Positions 42,794 to 52,660 of a stretch of 64,000 nt of DNA are shown one piece after another. The position numbers and the translations under genes are program-made. This DNA comes from an uncultured Clostridia bacterium (GTDB lineage Bacteria > Bacillota > Clostridia > Oscillospirales > Acutalibacteraceae): the NCBI GenBank assembly GCA_945912145.1, contig CAMEBF010000002.1, positions 62,001 through 126,000 of the forward strand, in the 5' to 3' direction. Under the pieces are notes generated by a model. It was not told the origin of the DNA and searched no databases. It saw only the letters and a program-made list of their open reading frames with translations. How positions within the stretch are numbered: position 1 is the first letter of the stretch; every line of letters starts with the position of its first letter.

Positions 42794-43783
42794 ATGCTGA
42801 CTGTCAAGCCCTCATTTTATGATGATTTTCATTGCAAAGCCGGCGCGTGCACGGATTCATGCTGTATCGGCTGGGAGATCGACATCGACGACGAAACCGC
42901 TGAACGCTATCGGCAGGTGCCGGGAGAATTCGGTGAATGTCTCAGCCAGAATATCACGGAGTCTGAAGAGGGCGTCCCTTGCTTCCGCCTGTCTTCGGAC
43001 GAACGCTGTCCGTTTCTGCAAAGGGACGGCCTGTGCCGCATCTACCGCGAGCTGGGGAAAGACAGTCTGTGCGAAATCTGCCGCGAGCACCCACGGTTCT
43101 ATTCATTTTTAGCGGACAGAACGGAGGTCGGGCTCGGATTATGCTGTGAGGAAGCGTGCGAACTGCTGCTGCGAGATGCGCCGCTGTCCCTTGTCACAGA
43201 GGATGACGGCATTCTCTGCGATGCCGATGACGATGAGCAAGTTCTTTTGTCCGTCCGTGGAACGCTGTTCGACATTCTCGCCGATCATGCAAAACCCTTG
43301 CAGGAGCGGATTCGGCATCTTCTGCAAACGGTTCAGAATGCGCAGGAAACGCTGACACCCGGTTTTCAGATGGAAGATTTTCCCTTCGATGAACGGGAGC
43401 TTTTCGATTTCACCGTCCGGGTCTTTCAGGAGACAGAGCCGATCGACGGCACATGGACGGACTATATAAACCGGCTTACTGAAGAGAAAGACAAAATCCT
43501 GCAAGACGGCGTTTTCTCTCCCGACGAAACGGTTTATGAAAAGCTGCTCGGTTATCTTCTCTACCGCTATTTCATAGAGCATTCCCTGGAAACGACCATG
43601 ACGCAGGTTCTGCATTTCTGCCTTGTCAATCTGGCCTTTTTGGTTCTGTGCGACGGCAAAACAATGCTCGAAAAGCAAACCGTTTCCCTTTCCGACCGCG
43701 TTGACAATATCAAACGCTGGTCGAAACAGACGGAATACAGCGAAGAAAATCTTGAATTTCTCTACCGTTCGCTTCTCCGATAA
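42794..43783 (+). CDS. fliB: FliB-like flagellin lysine-N-methylase
   Basis: 329 residues. The Cys-rich N-terminus (FHCKAGACTDSCCIGWEIDID, CFRLSSDERCPFLQRDGLCRIYRELG, LCEICREHPRFY, LGLCCEEACELLL) is the hallmark of the FliB family, which probably carries an iron-sulphur or zinc site. The enzyme methylates flagellin lysines in Salmonella; many Clostridia have copies away from flagellar genes, so a different target is possible. GGAGG precedes the ATG. Confidence 0.88.
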   Translation: MLTVKPSFYDDFHCKAGACTDSCCIGWEIDIDDETAERYRQVPGEFGECLSQNITESEEGVPCFRLSSDERCPFLQRDGLCRIYRELGKDSLCEICREHPRFYSFLADRTEVGLGLCCEEACELLLRDAPLSLVTEDDGILCDADDDEQVLLSVRGTLFDILADHAKPLQERIRHLLQTVQNAQETLTPGFQMEDFPFDERELFDFTVRVFQETEPIDGTWTDYINRLTEEKDKILQDGVFSPDETVYEKLLGYLLYRYFIEHSLETTMTQVLHFCLVNLAFLVLCDGKTMLEKQTVSLSDRVDNIKRWSKQTEYSEENLEFLYRSLLR

Positions 43784-43811
43784 AAAAACCGGATGAGAGG
43801 CAAAAGCATAA

Positions 43812-43840
43812 TTGATATTTTTTATTTTTTGTGCTATACT
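43812..43840 (+). promoter_or_regulatory. Promoter of the gtrA-like gene
   Basis: TTGATA (43812-43817), 17-base spacer, TATACT (43835-43840). Confidence 0.8.
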
Positions 43841-43877
43841 TTATGAAAATAACATAAGAAAGAACGGTGACCCCTAC

Positions 43878-44429
43878 ATGAATGAAAAAGCAAAAGAATT
43901 TACCTCCAAGCATGCGGAGATCTGGAAATTCATAAAATTCCTCTTCACCGGCGCGAGCACATCGATCTTACAGCTCGCCGTCCAGGCCATCTGCTTCTAC
44001 CTGCTCTTTAAGAACCTAAGCGACGTCAACGTCGAAGTCAGACTGTTTACGCTTCTGGGCATTGACGATAGCAGCCTGCAGGCGATCCTAACGTATTTTG
44101 TCTCCAACATCATCGGATACGCGGCGGCGTTTATCATGAACCGCAAGCTCACATTCCAGTCAGACGCGAATCCCGTCGTTTCCATGATTCTTTACTTCAT
44201 CATGGTTGTCTGCACGATTCTTTTCAATACCTGGCTCGGCTCGGTTATCACCACATGGCTCACGGCGCATGGCTACCTGAATTTCTTCACCAATATGCTC
44301 GCCGGTCTTATCGTCATGACAATTCCCACGATCTGGACGTATCCGCTGCAGCGGTTCGTCATTCACAGAAAGAAAAAACCGGCCGCCGAAACAGCCGAAT
44401 CTTCCGAACCGGAAGCCAAAGCCGAATAA
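43878..44429 (+). CDS. GtrA-family membrane protein
   Basis: 183 residues, four membrane helices. FIKFLFTGASTSILQLAVQAICFYLL and NIIGYAAAFIMNRKLTFQS (the conserved N-R-x-x-T-F motif) identify GtrA, implicated in moving undecaprenyl-linked sugars or teichoic acid precursors. The C-terminal tail is charged. Start at 43878; the open frame upstream overlaps the promoter. Confidence 0.88.
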   Translation: MNEKAKEFTSKHAEIWKFIKFLFTGASTSILQLAVQAICFYLLFKNLSDVNVEVRLFTLLGIDDSSLQAILTYFVSNIIGYAAAFIMNRKLTFQSDANPVVSMILYFIMVVCTILFNTWLGSVITTWLTAHGYLNFFTNMLAGLIVMTIPTIWTYPLQRFVIHRKKKPAAETAESSEPEAKAE

Positions 44430-44433
44430 AACC

Positions 44434-44463
44434 AAAAGCTCCCTGCAAACCGCAAGGAGCTTA
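44434..44463 (+). terminator. Terminator of the gtrA-like gene
   Basis: AAGCTCCCTGC pairs with GCAAGGAGCTT (one mismatch) around AAACC; the following TAATTTATA is only a weak T-run. Confidence 0.6.
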
Positions 44464-44469
44464 ATTTAT

Positions 44470-44607
44470 AATGTTCAAAGTGCAAAGTTCAAAGAGCAAT
44501 GTCGGAAAAGGCTTCGCCTTTTGATTATAAAACGCGCCGTAGGCATATAATCCAAGCGCGAAGCGCTTCCGAAACTCTTCACTCTTCACTGCGTCGCGCA
44601 GCGACGC
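44470..44607. repeat. Hairpin array C
   Basis: Heptamers (TTCAAAG/TGCAAAG, 44474-44498), TGTCGG, AAAAGGC-TTC-GCCTTTT (44506-44522), GCC-GTA-GGC (44536-44544), ATATAATCC, AAGCGC-GAA-GCGCTT (44554-44568), CTCTTCACTCTTCACT, and GCGTCGC-GCA-GCGACGC (44591-44607), which ends at the base before the exchanger's stop codon. Located between convergent genes. Confidence 0.9.
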
Positions 44608-45615
44608 TTACGCCAGCCACGGCAGCATCGCCTGAATCGAAGTGGACGAGCTGATAACGACATACGCCACATAAACGACAAGCAGCAGAACCCCCTGCCA
44701 GCGGGAGAACTTTTTCGTAATCAGCATCGGAACAACCGCGATGCATCCCACAATCAGACTCGCCGGAAGATCGAGCCCCGCGACCGTCGGCTGGAACGAC
44801 AGCGCGCCGCCTTTGACGTTAGAGATCAGCGCACAGACCGGCAGTATCAATGTCAGATCAAGGATGTTCGCGCCGATGATATTGCCCACGGAGAGCGACA
44901 TTTCCTTTTTGACGATGGCGGTCAGCGTCGTGACCAGTTCGGGCAGCGAGGTGCCGATGGCGATGACCGTAACGGCGATGACGCGTTCGGGAATGCCGAT
45001 ATACTCAGCAATAAACTGACCGCTGCTGACCATGAATTTCGCGCCGACGGCGATAGCGGCAGCACCGACGATGAACAGCACCACATTTTTAGCGATCAGC
45101 TTGCCCTCAACTTTTTCTTTCGTTCCTTCGGATTTATCAATATTGGCAAGAGCGACGGCGTGCTTGGCGTTGCGGATATTTTCCGTCCATGCGACTGCAC
45201 AGATCAGCAGGAGAACGACACAGCCGAGAACATTCAATTCGCCGAAAAGACCGCAGATAACAATCGCGACAGCCGCGCCGATCATCAAAAGCGATTTGAG
45301 CATATAATCCTTACGTTCCACAACAGCCGGCATACAGATCAGCGCAATCGCCATGATCAGACCGATATTCGCCGTCACGCTTCCGACCGCGTTGCCGATT
45401 GCCATATCGCCGCTTCCCTGAAAAGCCGCAATCGCCGAAACGAGCATTTCCGGCAGCGTCGTCGCAATGCTGACGACCGTCGCGCCGACGATCAGCTTCG
45501 GAATGCCCGTCGCCTCCGCCATCCAGGACGCCGCATCCACAAAGACATCTCCGCCCTTGACAACCGCGACAATGGCAACGATCATAATCAAAATCTGCAC
45601 AACTATGTTATCCAA
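44608..45615 (-). CDS. CaCA-family Na+/Ca2+ exchanger
   Basis: About 335 residues, ten membrane helices. The two alpha repeats are visible as GIPKLIVGATVVSIATTLPEMLVSAIAA...GNAVGSVTANIG and GIPERVIAVTVIAIGTSLPELVTTLTA...SVGNIIGANILDLTL. It exchanges calcium for sodium or protons. Start taken as a TTG at 45615 with GGGAGG nine bases upstream, which places the membrane segment at the usual distance. Confidence 0.92.
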   Translation of the reverse strand: MDNIVVQILIMIVAIVAVVKGGDVFVDAASWMAEATGIPKLIVGATVVSIATTLPEMLVSAIAAFQGSGDMAIGNAVGSVTANIGLIMAIALICMPAVVERKDYMLKSLLMIGAAVAIVICGLFGELNVLGCVVLLLICAVAWTENIRNAKHAVALANIDKSEGTKEKVEGKLIAKNVVLFIVGAAAIAVGAKFMVSSGQFIAEYIGIPERVIAVTVIAIGTSLPELVTTLTAIVKKEMSLSVGNIIGANILDLTLILPVCALISNVKGGALSFQPTVAGLDLPASLIVGCIAVVPMLITKKFSRWQGVLLLVVYVAYVVISSSTSIQAMLPWLA

Positions 45616-45653
45616 TTTTTGTCGCCTCCCACATTTTGGCACAAATTATTGAT

Positions 45654-45682
45654 ATTGTACTATATAAATAAGTATATGTCAA
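45654..45682 (-). promoter_or_regulatory. Promoter of the CaCA exchanger
   Basis: TTGACA (45677-45682) and TACAAT (45654-45659) on the minus strand with a 17-base spacer. Confidence 0.8.
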
Positions 45683-45728
45683 TAAGAACCAAGGAAGAAA
45701 AAATTTTTTTCTTTTTTCTCTGAACATC

Positions 45729-47280
<1,552 letters not shown>

Positions 47281-47316
47281 ACGAAACCGCACAATATTTG
47301 CAGAAAGGTGATTTAT

Positions 47317-47643
47317 ATGGCAAAGAAAATAATCCCCGAATCGGCATACGGAACGGAATTGACGGGCATCGCCGTCAGAAGCAATCACCCTGTGAGAAGC
47401 CGCTATCTGGCAGCGATTCTGGCCATTGTGTTCGGACTTCTCGGCGTCAATCATTTTTACCTGAGAAACATCGGCAAAGGCCTTCTCATGATTCTGGTGA
47501 CGGTCATTTGTCTGGTTCTGGATATTTTTCTCCAGACGCCGTTGCTGCCCATTGCCGAAGCCATCGTTGTGCTCCAGGGCATCGTTTATCTGATTCAAAC
47601 GGATACCGCTTTCATGAAAAAGAATCACGTCAGAACGGTGTAA
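47317..47643 (+). CDS. TM2-domain membrane protein
   Basis: 108 residues with two hydrophobic helices joined by the TM2 motif (YLAAILAIVFGLLGVNHFYLRNIGKGLL), a small family of unknown role. Start at the ATG at 47317 after AAAGGTGAT. It lies 36 bases after guaB and is probably read through from it. Confidence 0.85.
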   Translation: MAKKIIPESAYGTELTGIAVRSNHPVRSRYLAAILAIVFGLLGVNHFYLRNIGKGLLMILVTVICLVLDIFLQTPLLPIAEAIVVLQGIVYLIQTDTAFMKKNHVRTV

Positions 47644-47665
47644 GCACGAAACAAGCATACATTGT

Positions 47666-47698
47666 AAAACGGACGGCAGAAAAACCGTCCGTTTTTTT
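47666..47698 (+). terminator. Terminator of guaB-TM2 unit
   Basis: AAAACGGACGG pairs with CCGTCCGTTTT and is followed by TTTT. Confidence 0.88.
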
Positions 47699-47714
47699 AT
47701 AAGCAAAACACAGC

Positions 47715-47755
47715 GTACCGTCCGTGAACGATACGCTGTTTATTTTTTCAAGAAA
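47715..47755. terminator. Hairpin at the end of mscL
   Basis: ACAGCGTA pairs with TACGCTGT around a 16-base loop; T-run TTTATTTTTT on the plus strand and GTTTTGCTT on the minus side. Confidence 0.65.
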
Positions 47756-47756
47756 C

Positions 47757-48212
47757 TTATTCGCTCACCGCAGCGGTTTCTGTTTCAGAAACATCATCGG
47801 GTCCGGGCGCATCCTCGACCTCGATAATCGACGTGCAATGCGGACAGCGGGTCGCTTCGATCGCGATCTCCGTGCAGCAGAACGGGCACTTCTTTGTCGT
47901 GGGAGCAGCGGGCGTCTCTTTCTTCTTGCCGAGCGACATCATCTTGTTAATGCCCTTGACCAGACAGAAGAGAATGAACGCCATGATGATAAAATTGACA
48001 ACAGCCGTCAGGAAATTCGAGGCAAAACCGCCTATATCCGCCAATGTGTAACGAGCACCTGCCGTCAGGAACTTCAGAATGGGATTGATGAAGTTATCGG
48101 TCAGCGACGTGACAATATCCTTGAACGCGGCGCCGATGATAACGCCGACAGCCAGGTCGAGCACATTGCCCTTGAGCGCGAATTCCTTAAATTCTTTGAA
48201 AAACTTTTTCAT
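47757..48212 (-). CDS. mscL: Large-conductance mechanosensitive channel with zinc-ribbon tail
   Basis: 151 residues. KKFFKEFKEFALKGNVLDLAVGVIIGAAF and the second helix FLTAVVNFIIMAFILFCLVKGIN are MscL. After the channel comes a two-Cys-pair zinc ribbon (CPFCCTEIAIEATRCPHCTS) and an acidic tail in place of the usual short end. The pore opens under membrane tension to relieve osmotic shock. Start at 48212; upstream open codons lack support. Confidence 0.93.
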   Translation of the reverse strand: MKKFFKEFKEFALKGNVLDLAVGVIIGAAFKDIVTSLTDNFINPILKFLTAGARYTLADIGGFASNFLTAVVNFIIMAFILFCLVKGINKMMSLGKKKETPAAPTTKKCPFCCTEIAIEATRCPHCTSIIEVEDAPGPDDVSETETAAVSE

Positions 48213-48355
48213 ACAGTAGCTCCTATCTTCTTTCTTTTTTCTTATTATAGCGACAAAATACGACATTGTCAACCGTTTATTTTCAAAATCGGAATCCGTA
48301 AAAATCAACAAGATTTCTTCGCATTCCCCCGTCCCGGATTTGTACAAAATTGCCT

Positions 48356-48384
48356 TTGCAAAATCGGGTGGGATATGCTATACT
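48356..48384 (+). promoter_or_regulatory. Promoter of the MATE gene
   Basis: TTGCAA (48356-48361), 17-base spacer, TATACT (48379-48384). Confidence 0.78.
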
Positions 48385-48478
48385 GAATGTCACAATTCAA
48401 TAAAAAATCAAGCGTGTTGCGAAAAGCGTAAATCCGGCTTTTTGCGGCGCGTTTTTTGTTGCAGAAAAGGGTGGTTTT

Positions 48479-49891
48479 ATGGCAGAACAAAAAGAAAATG
48501 CTTTTCTCGAAACCGAGAAGCTGACAAAACTCATGAAAAAATACGCCGTGCCGTGCGTCATCTCGCTGCTCGTGGCGGCACTGTACAACATCGTTGACCA
48601 GATCTTCATCGCCAATGCGACGTATCTCGGCTCGTTCGGCAACGCGGCGAACACCGTCATTTTTCCGCTGACCGTCGTTGCTCTTGCTATCGCGGTCATG
48701 ATCGGCGACGGGTGCTGCGCGTTTGTCAGCATCGCGCTCGGTGCGAACCGCAAGGAGGACGCCAAAAAGAGCGTCGGCAACGCCGTAACGCTCAGTGTCC
48801 TGGCAGGGATCGTGCTGACAGCGATTTACTTTATCTTTATGGATCCCATCATCGTCGCTTTCGGCGGTAATGTCAACGAAGAGACGTTCAACCTCTCAAA
48901 AGAATACTTCACATGGATCGCGGCAGGCGTACCCTTTTATATGTTCGGTCAGGCGATGAATCCCGTTATCCGTTCGGACGGCAGTCCGCGCTTCGCGATG
49001 GCGTCCACGCTGGCAGGTGCCGTCATCAATATCATTCTCGACCCGATCTTCATTTTCGTTTTCAAATGGGGCATGATGGGCGCGGCTCTTGCCACGATTC
49101 TCGGCCAGATCCTGACCGCCGTGCTCGCTATCCGGTATCTCTGTCACACGAAATCGGTCAAAACGGACAGAGCGAGTTTTCGTCTGAGCGGCAGCATCAT
49201 GAAGCGCTTTCTGCCGCTCGGCATCTGCAGCTTTCTTTCACAGATTTCCCTTGTCGCGGCGATGGCGGCCATCAACAACATGATCCGCAAATACGGTGCG
49301 CGTGACCCGATTTTCGGTCTTACGGAATACGCGCAGATTCCCATGGCGGTCGTCGGCATCGTGATGAAATTCTTCCAGATCGTCATCTCCATCGTCGTCG
49401 GCATGGCGGCGGGCTGCATTCCGATTGTCGGCTACAACATCGGCGCAGGACGTTATGACAGAGCGAAAAAGCTGTTTACCTATCTGCTGATTGCCGAAGC
49501 GTGCGTCGGCGCGGTCGCGCTGCTCATCGTCGAGTTCTTCCCGAACGGCCTCATCGGCATTTTCGGCGCGCGCAATGAGAGCGTTTACTACACCGAATTC
49601 GCCGTCAAGGCGTTCCGCGTCTATCTGTGTATGCTGATTCCGGCGTGCGTCAACAAGGCGACGTTCATCTACTTGCAGGCGCTCGGCAAGGCGTTCCTCT
49701 CCACAGCTCTTTCGATGATCCGTGAGATTATTTTCGGCGTCGGATTTGCGATATTCCTCCCTGTCTTCTTCGGACTCGACGGCGTACTCTACTCCATGCC
49801 GGCTTCGGATATCCTCACTTTTATCATTTCGGTGATCTCCATCATCTGGACATATCACTCTCTGGGTAAAATGCAGGAAAAAAAGAGATGA
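48479..49891 (+). CDS. MATE-family efflux transporter
   Basis: 470 residues with twelve hydrophobic segments. LYNIVDQIFIANATYLGSFGNAA, GDGCCAFVSIALGANRKEDA and GAVINIILDPIFIFVFKWGMMGAALATILGQ are typical of the MepA/DinF-like MATE group. Drug or metabolite antiport with Na+ or H+. AAAAGGGTGG stands before the ATG at 48479. Followed by the sodA gene after 65 bases. Confidence 0.92.
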   Translation: MAEQKENAFLETEKLTKLMKKYAVPCVISLLVAALYNIVDQIFIANATYLGSFGNAANTVIFPLTVVALAIAVMIGDGCCAFVSIALGANRKEDAKKSVGNAVTLSVLAGIVLTAIYFIFMDPIIVAFGGNVNEETFNLSKEYFTWIAAGVPFYMFGQAMNPVIRSDGSPRFAMASTLAGAVINIILDPIFIFVFKWGMMGAALATILGQILTAVLAIRYLCHTKSVKTDRASFRLSGSIMKRFLPLGICSFLSQISLVAAMAAINNMIRKYGARDPIFGLTEYAQIPMAVVGIVMKFFQIVISIVVGMAAGCIPIVGYNIGAGRYDRAKKLFTYLLIAEACVGAVALLIVEFFPNGLIGIFGARNESVYYTEFAVKAFRVYLCMLIPACVNKATFIYLQALGKAFLSTALSMIREIIFGVGFAIFLPVFFGLDGVLYSMPASDILTFIISVISIIWTYHSLGKMQEKKR

Positions 49892-49956
49892 AAATAACCG
49901 CTGAAACCGAATAAAAACCATTCCTCCCGAATAGTGGTATTGGGGAGGAATTTTTT

Positions 49957-50607
49957 ATGAACAACTGCTATCCGTTTGTCAACACACCCTTGCCGTATGC
50001 GTTCGACGCGCTCGAGCCGTACATCGACGCCAAAACCATGGAACTGCATCACAACCGGCATCTACAGACCTACATCGACAATCTCAACAAAATCATGGAG
50101 GAATGTACGCATCTGCAATCGCTGCCGCTTGAAACAATGCTGTGCAGTCTGAACCGCATACCGAAGCCGCTGCAAACGTCGGTCGCAAACAACGCAGGAG
50201 GTGTGTTCAATCACCGATTCTATTTTGAAGCGATGAACCCGAACGGCGGAACGCTGCCCGACGGAAGGCTCCGCGACGCGATTCTCTCCTGTTTCGGCAG
50301 CTTCGGGCTGTTTCAGGCAAAGCTGAAAGAGGCGGCACTGTCCGTTTTCGGCTCCGGCTACGCCTGGCTCGTGCTGCGCCGGGGACAGCTCAGGATCACC
50401 ACCACTCCCAACCAGAATACGCCGCTGATCCGGGGACTTGTGCCGCTTCTGAATGTCGATGTCTGGGAGCACGCCTATTACCTGAAACATTACAATATGC
50501 GCGCTGCCTATCTGGATGATTGGTTCCGGACGGTCGATTATACCGTCGTCGAACAACGATATAATCATGCGTTCTTGGTGGAAAAGGCTTCGCCTTTTGG
50601 TTTATAA
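49957..50607 (+). CDS. sodA: Fe/Mn superoxide dismutase, C-terminus formed by repeat
   Basis: 216 residues. Metal ligands fit His in MELHHNRHLQTYI and GGVFNHRFYFEAM, Asp and His in LLNVDVWEHAYYLKHYN; YAWLVL is also family-like. It removes superoxide. The last nine residues (VEKASPFGL) and the stop are encoded by array D (AAAAGGC-TTC-GCCTTTT), so the natural C-terminus has been replaced or extended by the element. GGAGGA precedes the ATG. Confidence 0.9.
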   Translation: MNNCYPFVNTPLPYAFDALEPYIDAKTMELHHNRHLQTYIDNLNKIMEECTHLQSLPLETMLCSLNRIPKPLQTSVANNAGGVFNHRFYFEAMNPNGGTLPDGRLRDAILSCFGSFGLFQAKLKEAALSVFGSGYAWLVLRRGQLRITTTPNQNTPLIRGLVPLLNVDVWEHAYYLKHYNMRAAYLDDWFRTVDYTVVEQRYNHAFLVEKASPFGL

Positions 50608-50683
50608 AAAGCGCGCCGCAGGTGTATAATCCAAGCCCGTAGGGCTTCCGAAACTGCACTTTGCACTTTGAACTTTGCACATT
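50582..50683. repeat. Hairpin array D
   Basis: AAAAGGC-TTC-GCCTTTT (50582-50598), CGCC-GCA-GGTG (50614-50624), TATAATCC, AAGCCC-GTA-GGGCTT (50633-50647), CCGAAAC, then the heptamers TGCACTT/TTGAACT (50654-50680), the inverse of those at the left end of arrays B and C. It overlaps the 3' end of sodA. Confidence 0.9.
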
Positions 50684-50696
50684 CAAAAAAAACAAA

Positions 50697-50724
50697 GGGA
50701 CTGCCGCAAAGCAGTCCCCTTTTA
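50697..50724. terminator. Bidirectional terminator between sodA and lysA
   Basis: GGGACTGC (50697-50704) pairs with GCAGTCCC (50711-50718), loop CGCAAA; T-run on the plus side (CCTTTT) and a long T-run on the minus side (TTTGTTTTTTTT). Confidence 0.88.
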
Positions 50725-50733
50725 TGATTCTGT

Positions 50734-52032
50734 TCAGATGTCGTTTTTCACCATATCTTCATATGTTTCGCGTTTGATGATCGTTCTGACTTCGCCGTCC
50801 TTGACCATCAGCACCGCGGGACGCGGGACGCGGTTATAGTTGGACGCCATTGAGTAATTATACGCGCCTGTCGAAAGCACCGCCAGAATATCGCCGCGCT
50901 CAACCTGCTGAATTTTCGTGTTCTCCTGAATCAGGTCGCCGCTTTCACAGCATTTGCCTGCCACCGTCACAACGGTGTCGCGGGGCTTGTCCGCCTTATT
51001 GGCGCACAGAACCGTGTACGATGACTGATACAGGATATAGCGCGGATTGTCCGTCATGCCGCCGTCGATCGAGACATAGGTGCGCACATTCGGAATCTCC
51101 TTGACCGCGCCGACGGTGTACAGCGTCACGGCCTCTGCGCCGGCGATACTGCGTCCCGGTTCGATCAGGATAAACGGAACGGGCAGGTCATATTCTGCCG
51201 CCGCCTTTTTGATCGCTTCAGAAACGGGCTGCATATAGGCGTCGAAGCCAACGGGCTCTTCCGACTCAAGATATTTGATGCCGAAGCCGCCGCCGAGGTC
51301 GAGTTCCGCAATGACCGCGCCGGTTTCGCTCTTAATATCGGCAATAAACTTCATCATGACTTGAGCCGCGTGCACAAATGGATCAACATCGAAAATCTGC
51401 GAGCCGATATGGCAGTGCAGTCCTACAAGATTGACATTCTCTGCCTTGAGCGCGAGCTTGACGCACGCCATCGCTTCGCCGGTTTCAAGCGCGAAGCCGA
51501 ATTTGGAATCGATCTGCCCCGTCCGGATAAAATTATGCGTGTGGGCGTCGATGCCGGGCTTAATGCGCATATAGATATTCGCGGTGCGGCCCGATTCCTT
51601 TGCCAATTCGCTGATGACCGAAAGCTCCTCGGGATTATCCACGACAATGCGTCCGATACCGTTTTCAAGTGCGTATTTCAGTTCATCGACCGACTTGTTG
51701 TTGCCGTGGAAATACAGTTTTTCCGCCGGAAAACCCGCTTTCAGCGCCGTGTAAATCTCGCCGCCGGACACGACGTCCAACCCCATATCTTCCTCTTTCG
51801 CGATGCGGCACATCTCTAAGCACGAAAACGCCTTGTTCGCGTACAGTACCCGACCGTTGCCGCCGTAATACTCGCCGATCGAGCCGACAAAAGCGCGGCA
51901 ATTCCTGCGAATCGCGTTCTCATCGTAAACGATTACAGGCGTACCGTACTGCGCGGCGATTTCCACCGTATCCGCGCCGCCGATGGTCAGATGCCCTTTT
52001 TCATTCACATCCAAACAATCCGAAACAAACAT
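50734..52032 (-). CDS. lysA: Diaminopimelate decarboxylase
   Basis: 432 residues. Alanine-racemase-fold PLP enzyme: PLP-Lys in VLYANKAFSCLEM, HCHIGSQIFDVDPF, LDLGGGFGIKY, ILIEPGRSIAGAEAVTLYTVG, and the active-site CESGDLIQEN with the catalytic Cys. It converts meso-DAP to lysine. Start at the ATG at 52032 (a TTG three bases earlier is possible) behind AGGAGAG. Third gene of the lon-engB-lysA unit, 34 bases after engB. Confidence 0.95.
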   Translation of the reverse strand: MFVSDCLDVNEKGHLTIGGADTVEIAAQYGTPVIVYDENAIRRNCRAFVGSIGEYYGGNGRVLYANKAFSCLEMCRIAKEEDMGLDVVSGGEIYTALKAGFPAEKLYFHGNNKSVDELKYALENGIGRIVVDNPEELSVISELAKESGRTANIYMRIKPGIDAHTHNFIRTGQIDSKFGFALETGEAMACVKLALKAENVNLVGLHCHIGSQIFDVDPFVHAAQVMMKFIADIKSETGAVIAELDLGGGFGIKYLESEEPVGFDAYMQPVSEAIKKAAAEYDLPVPFILIEPGRSIAGAEAVTLYTVGAVKEIPNVRTYVSIDGGMTDNPRYILYQSSYTVLCANKADKPRDTVVTVAGKCCESGDLIQENTKIQQVERGDILAVLSTGAYNYSMASNYNRVPRPAVLMVKDGEVRTIIKRETYEDMVKNDI

Positions 52033-52066
52033 CAAGTCATCTCTCCTATATCAAAAAAAACTTGCA

Positions 52067-52651
52067 CTATTTTGCCAGAGCCGATTCAATCGCGGTTCTG
52101 ATTTCGTCGCTTCCCTCACCCGTCATCGCCGAAAACTCGATCTTACGGCAATCGCCGACGAATGCTAACTCCTGCTGTAAGGCGGTTCTGCGGTTTTCGC
52201 GTTCCGTTTTATTCAGCTTATCGCACTTTGTCAGGACGATCACAAACGGATAGCCCGCGTCGCGGATAAAGCGAAGCATCGTGATATCATCTTCGGAGGG
52301 AGCATGGCGCATATCCACAAGCTGTACGACCAGCCTGAGCGGACGTCCCATCTGAAAATAGCCTTCCATCAGATCCGCCCAACGGCGTTTTTCTGCGTCG
52401 GAACGCTTGGCGTAGCCGTAACCGGGCAGATCGGCGAAGCGCACATCCTCCACACGGAAAAAATTCACCGTAGTCGTCTTTCCGGGCATCGAGCTGACGC
52501 GAGCCAGATTTTTCCGGTTAAAAATCTTGTTAATGAGCGACGATTTTCCCACATTGGAACGGCCGGAAAACGCAATTTCCGGCTCTCCGGAAACGGGAAG
52601 CTGCGCCGCCGTTCCGTAGGACGCCTCATAGCGAACGGTATTGTAGTTCAC
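52067..52651 (-). CDS. engB: Ribosome-biogenesis GTPase EngB/YsxC
   Basis: 194 residues with G1 (AFSGRSNVGKSSLIN), G2/G3 (PGKTTTVNFFRVEDVRFADLPGYG), G4 (LTKCDKLN) and a G5 region (SAMTGEG). Assists assembly of the large ribosomal subunit. Starts nine bases after the lon stop, an order (lon-ysxC) conserved in Firmicutes. Confidence 0.96.
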   Translation of the reverse strand: MNYNTVRYEASYGTAAQLPVSGEPEIAFSGRSNVGKSSLINKIFNRKNLARVSSMPGKTTTVNFFRVEDVRFADLPGYGYAKRSDAEKRRWADLMEGYFQMGRPLRLVVQLVDMRHAPSEDDITMLRFIRDAGYPFVIVLTKCDKLNKTERENRRTALQQELAFVGDCRKIEFSAMTGEGSDEIRTAIESALAK

Positions 52652-52660
52652 GCCATCACC

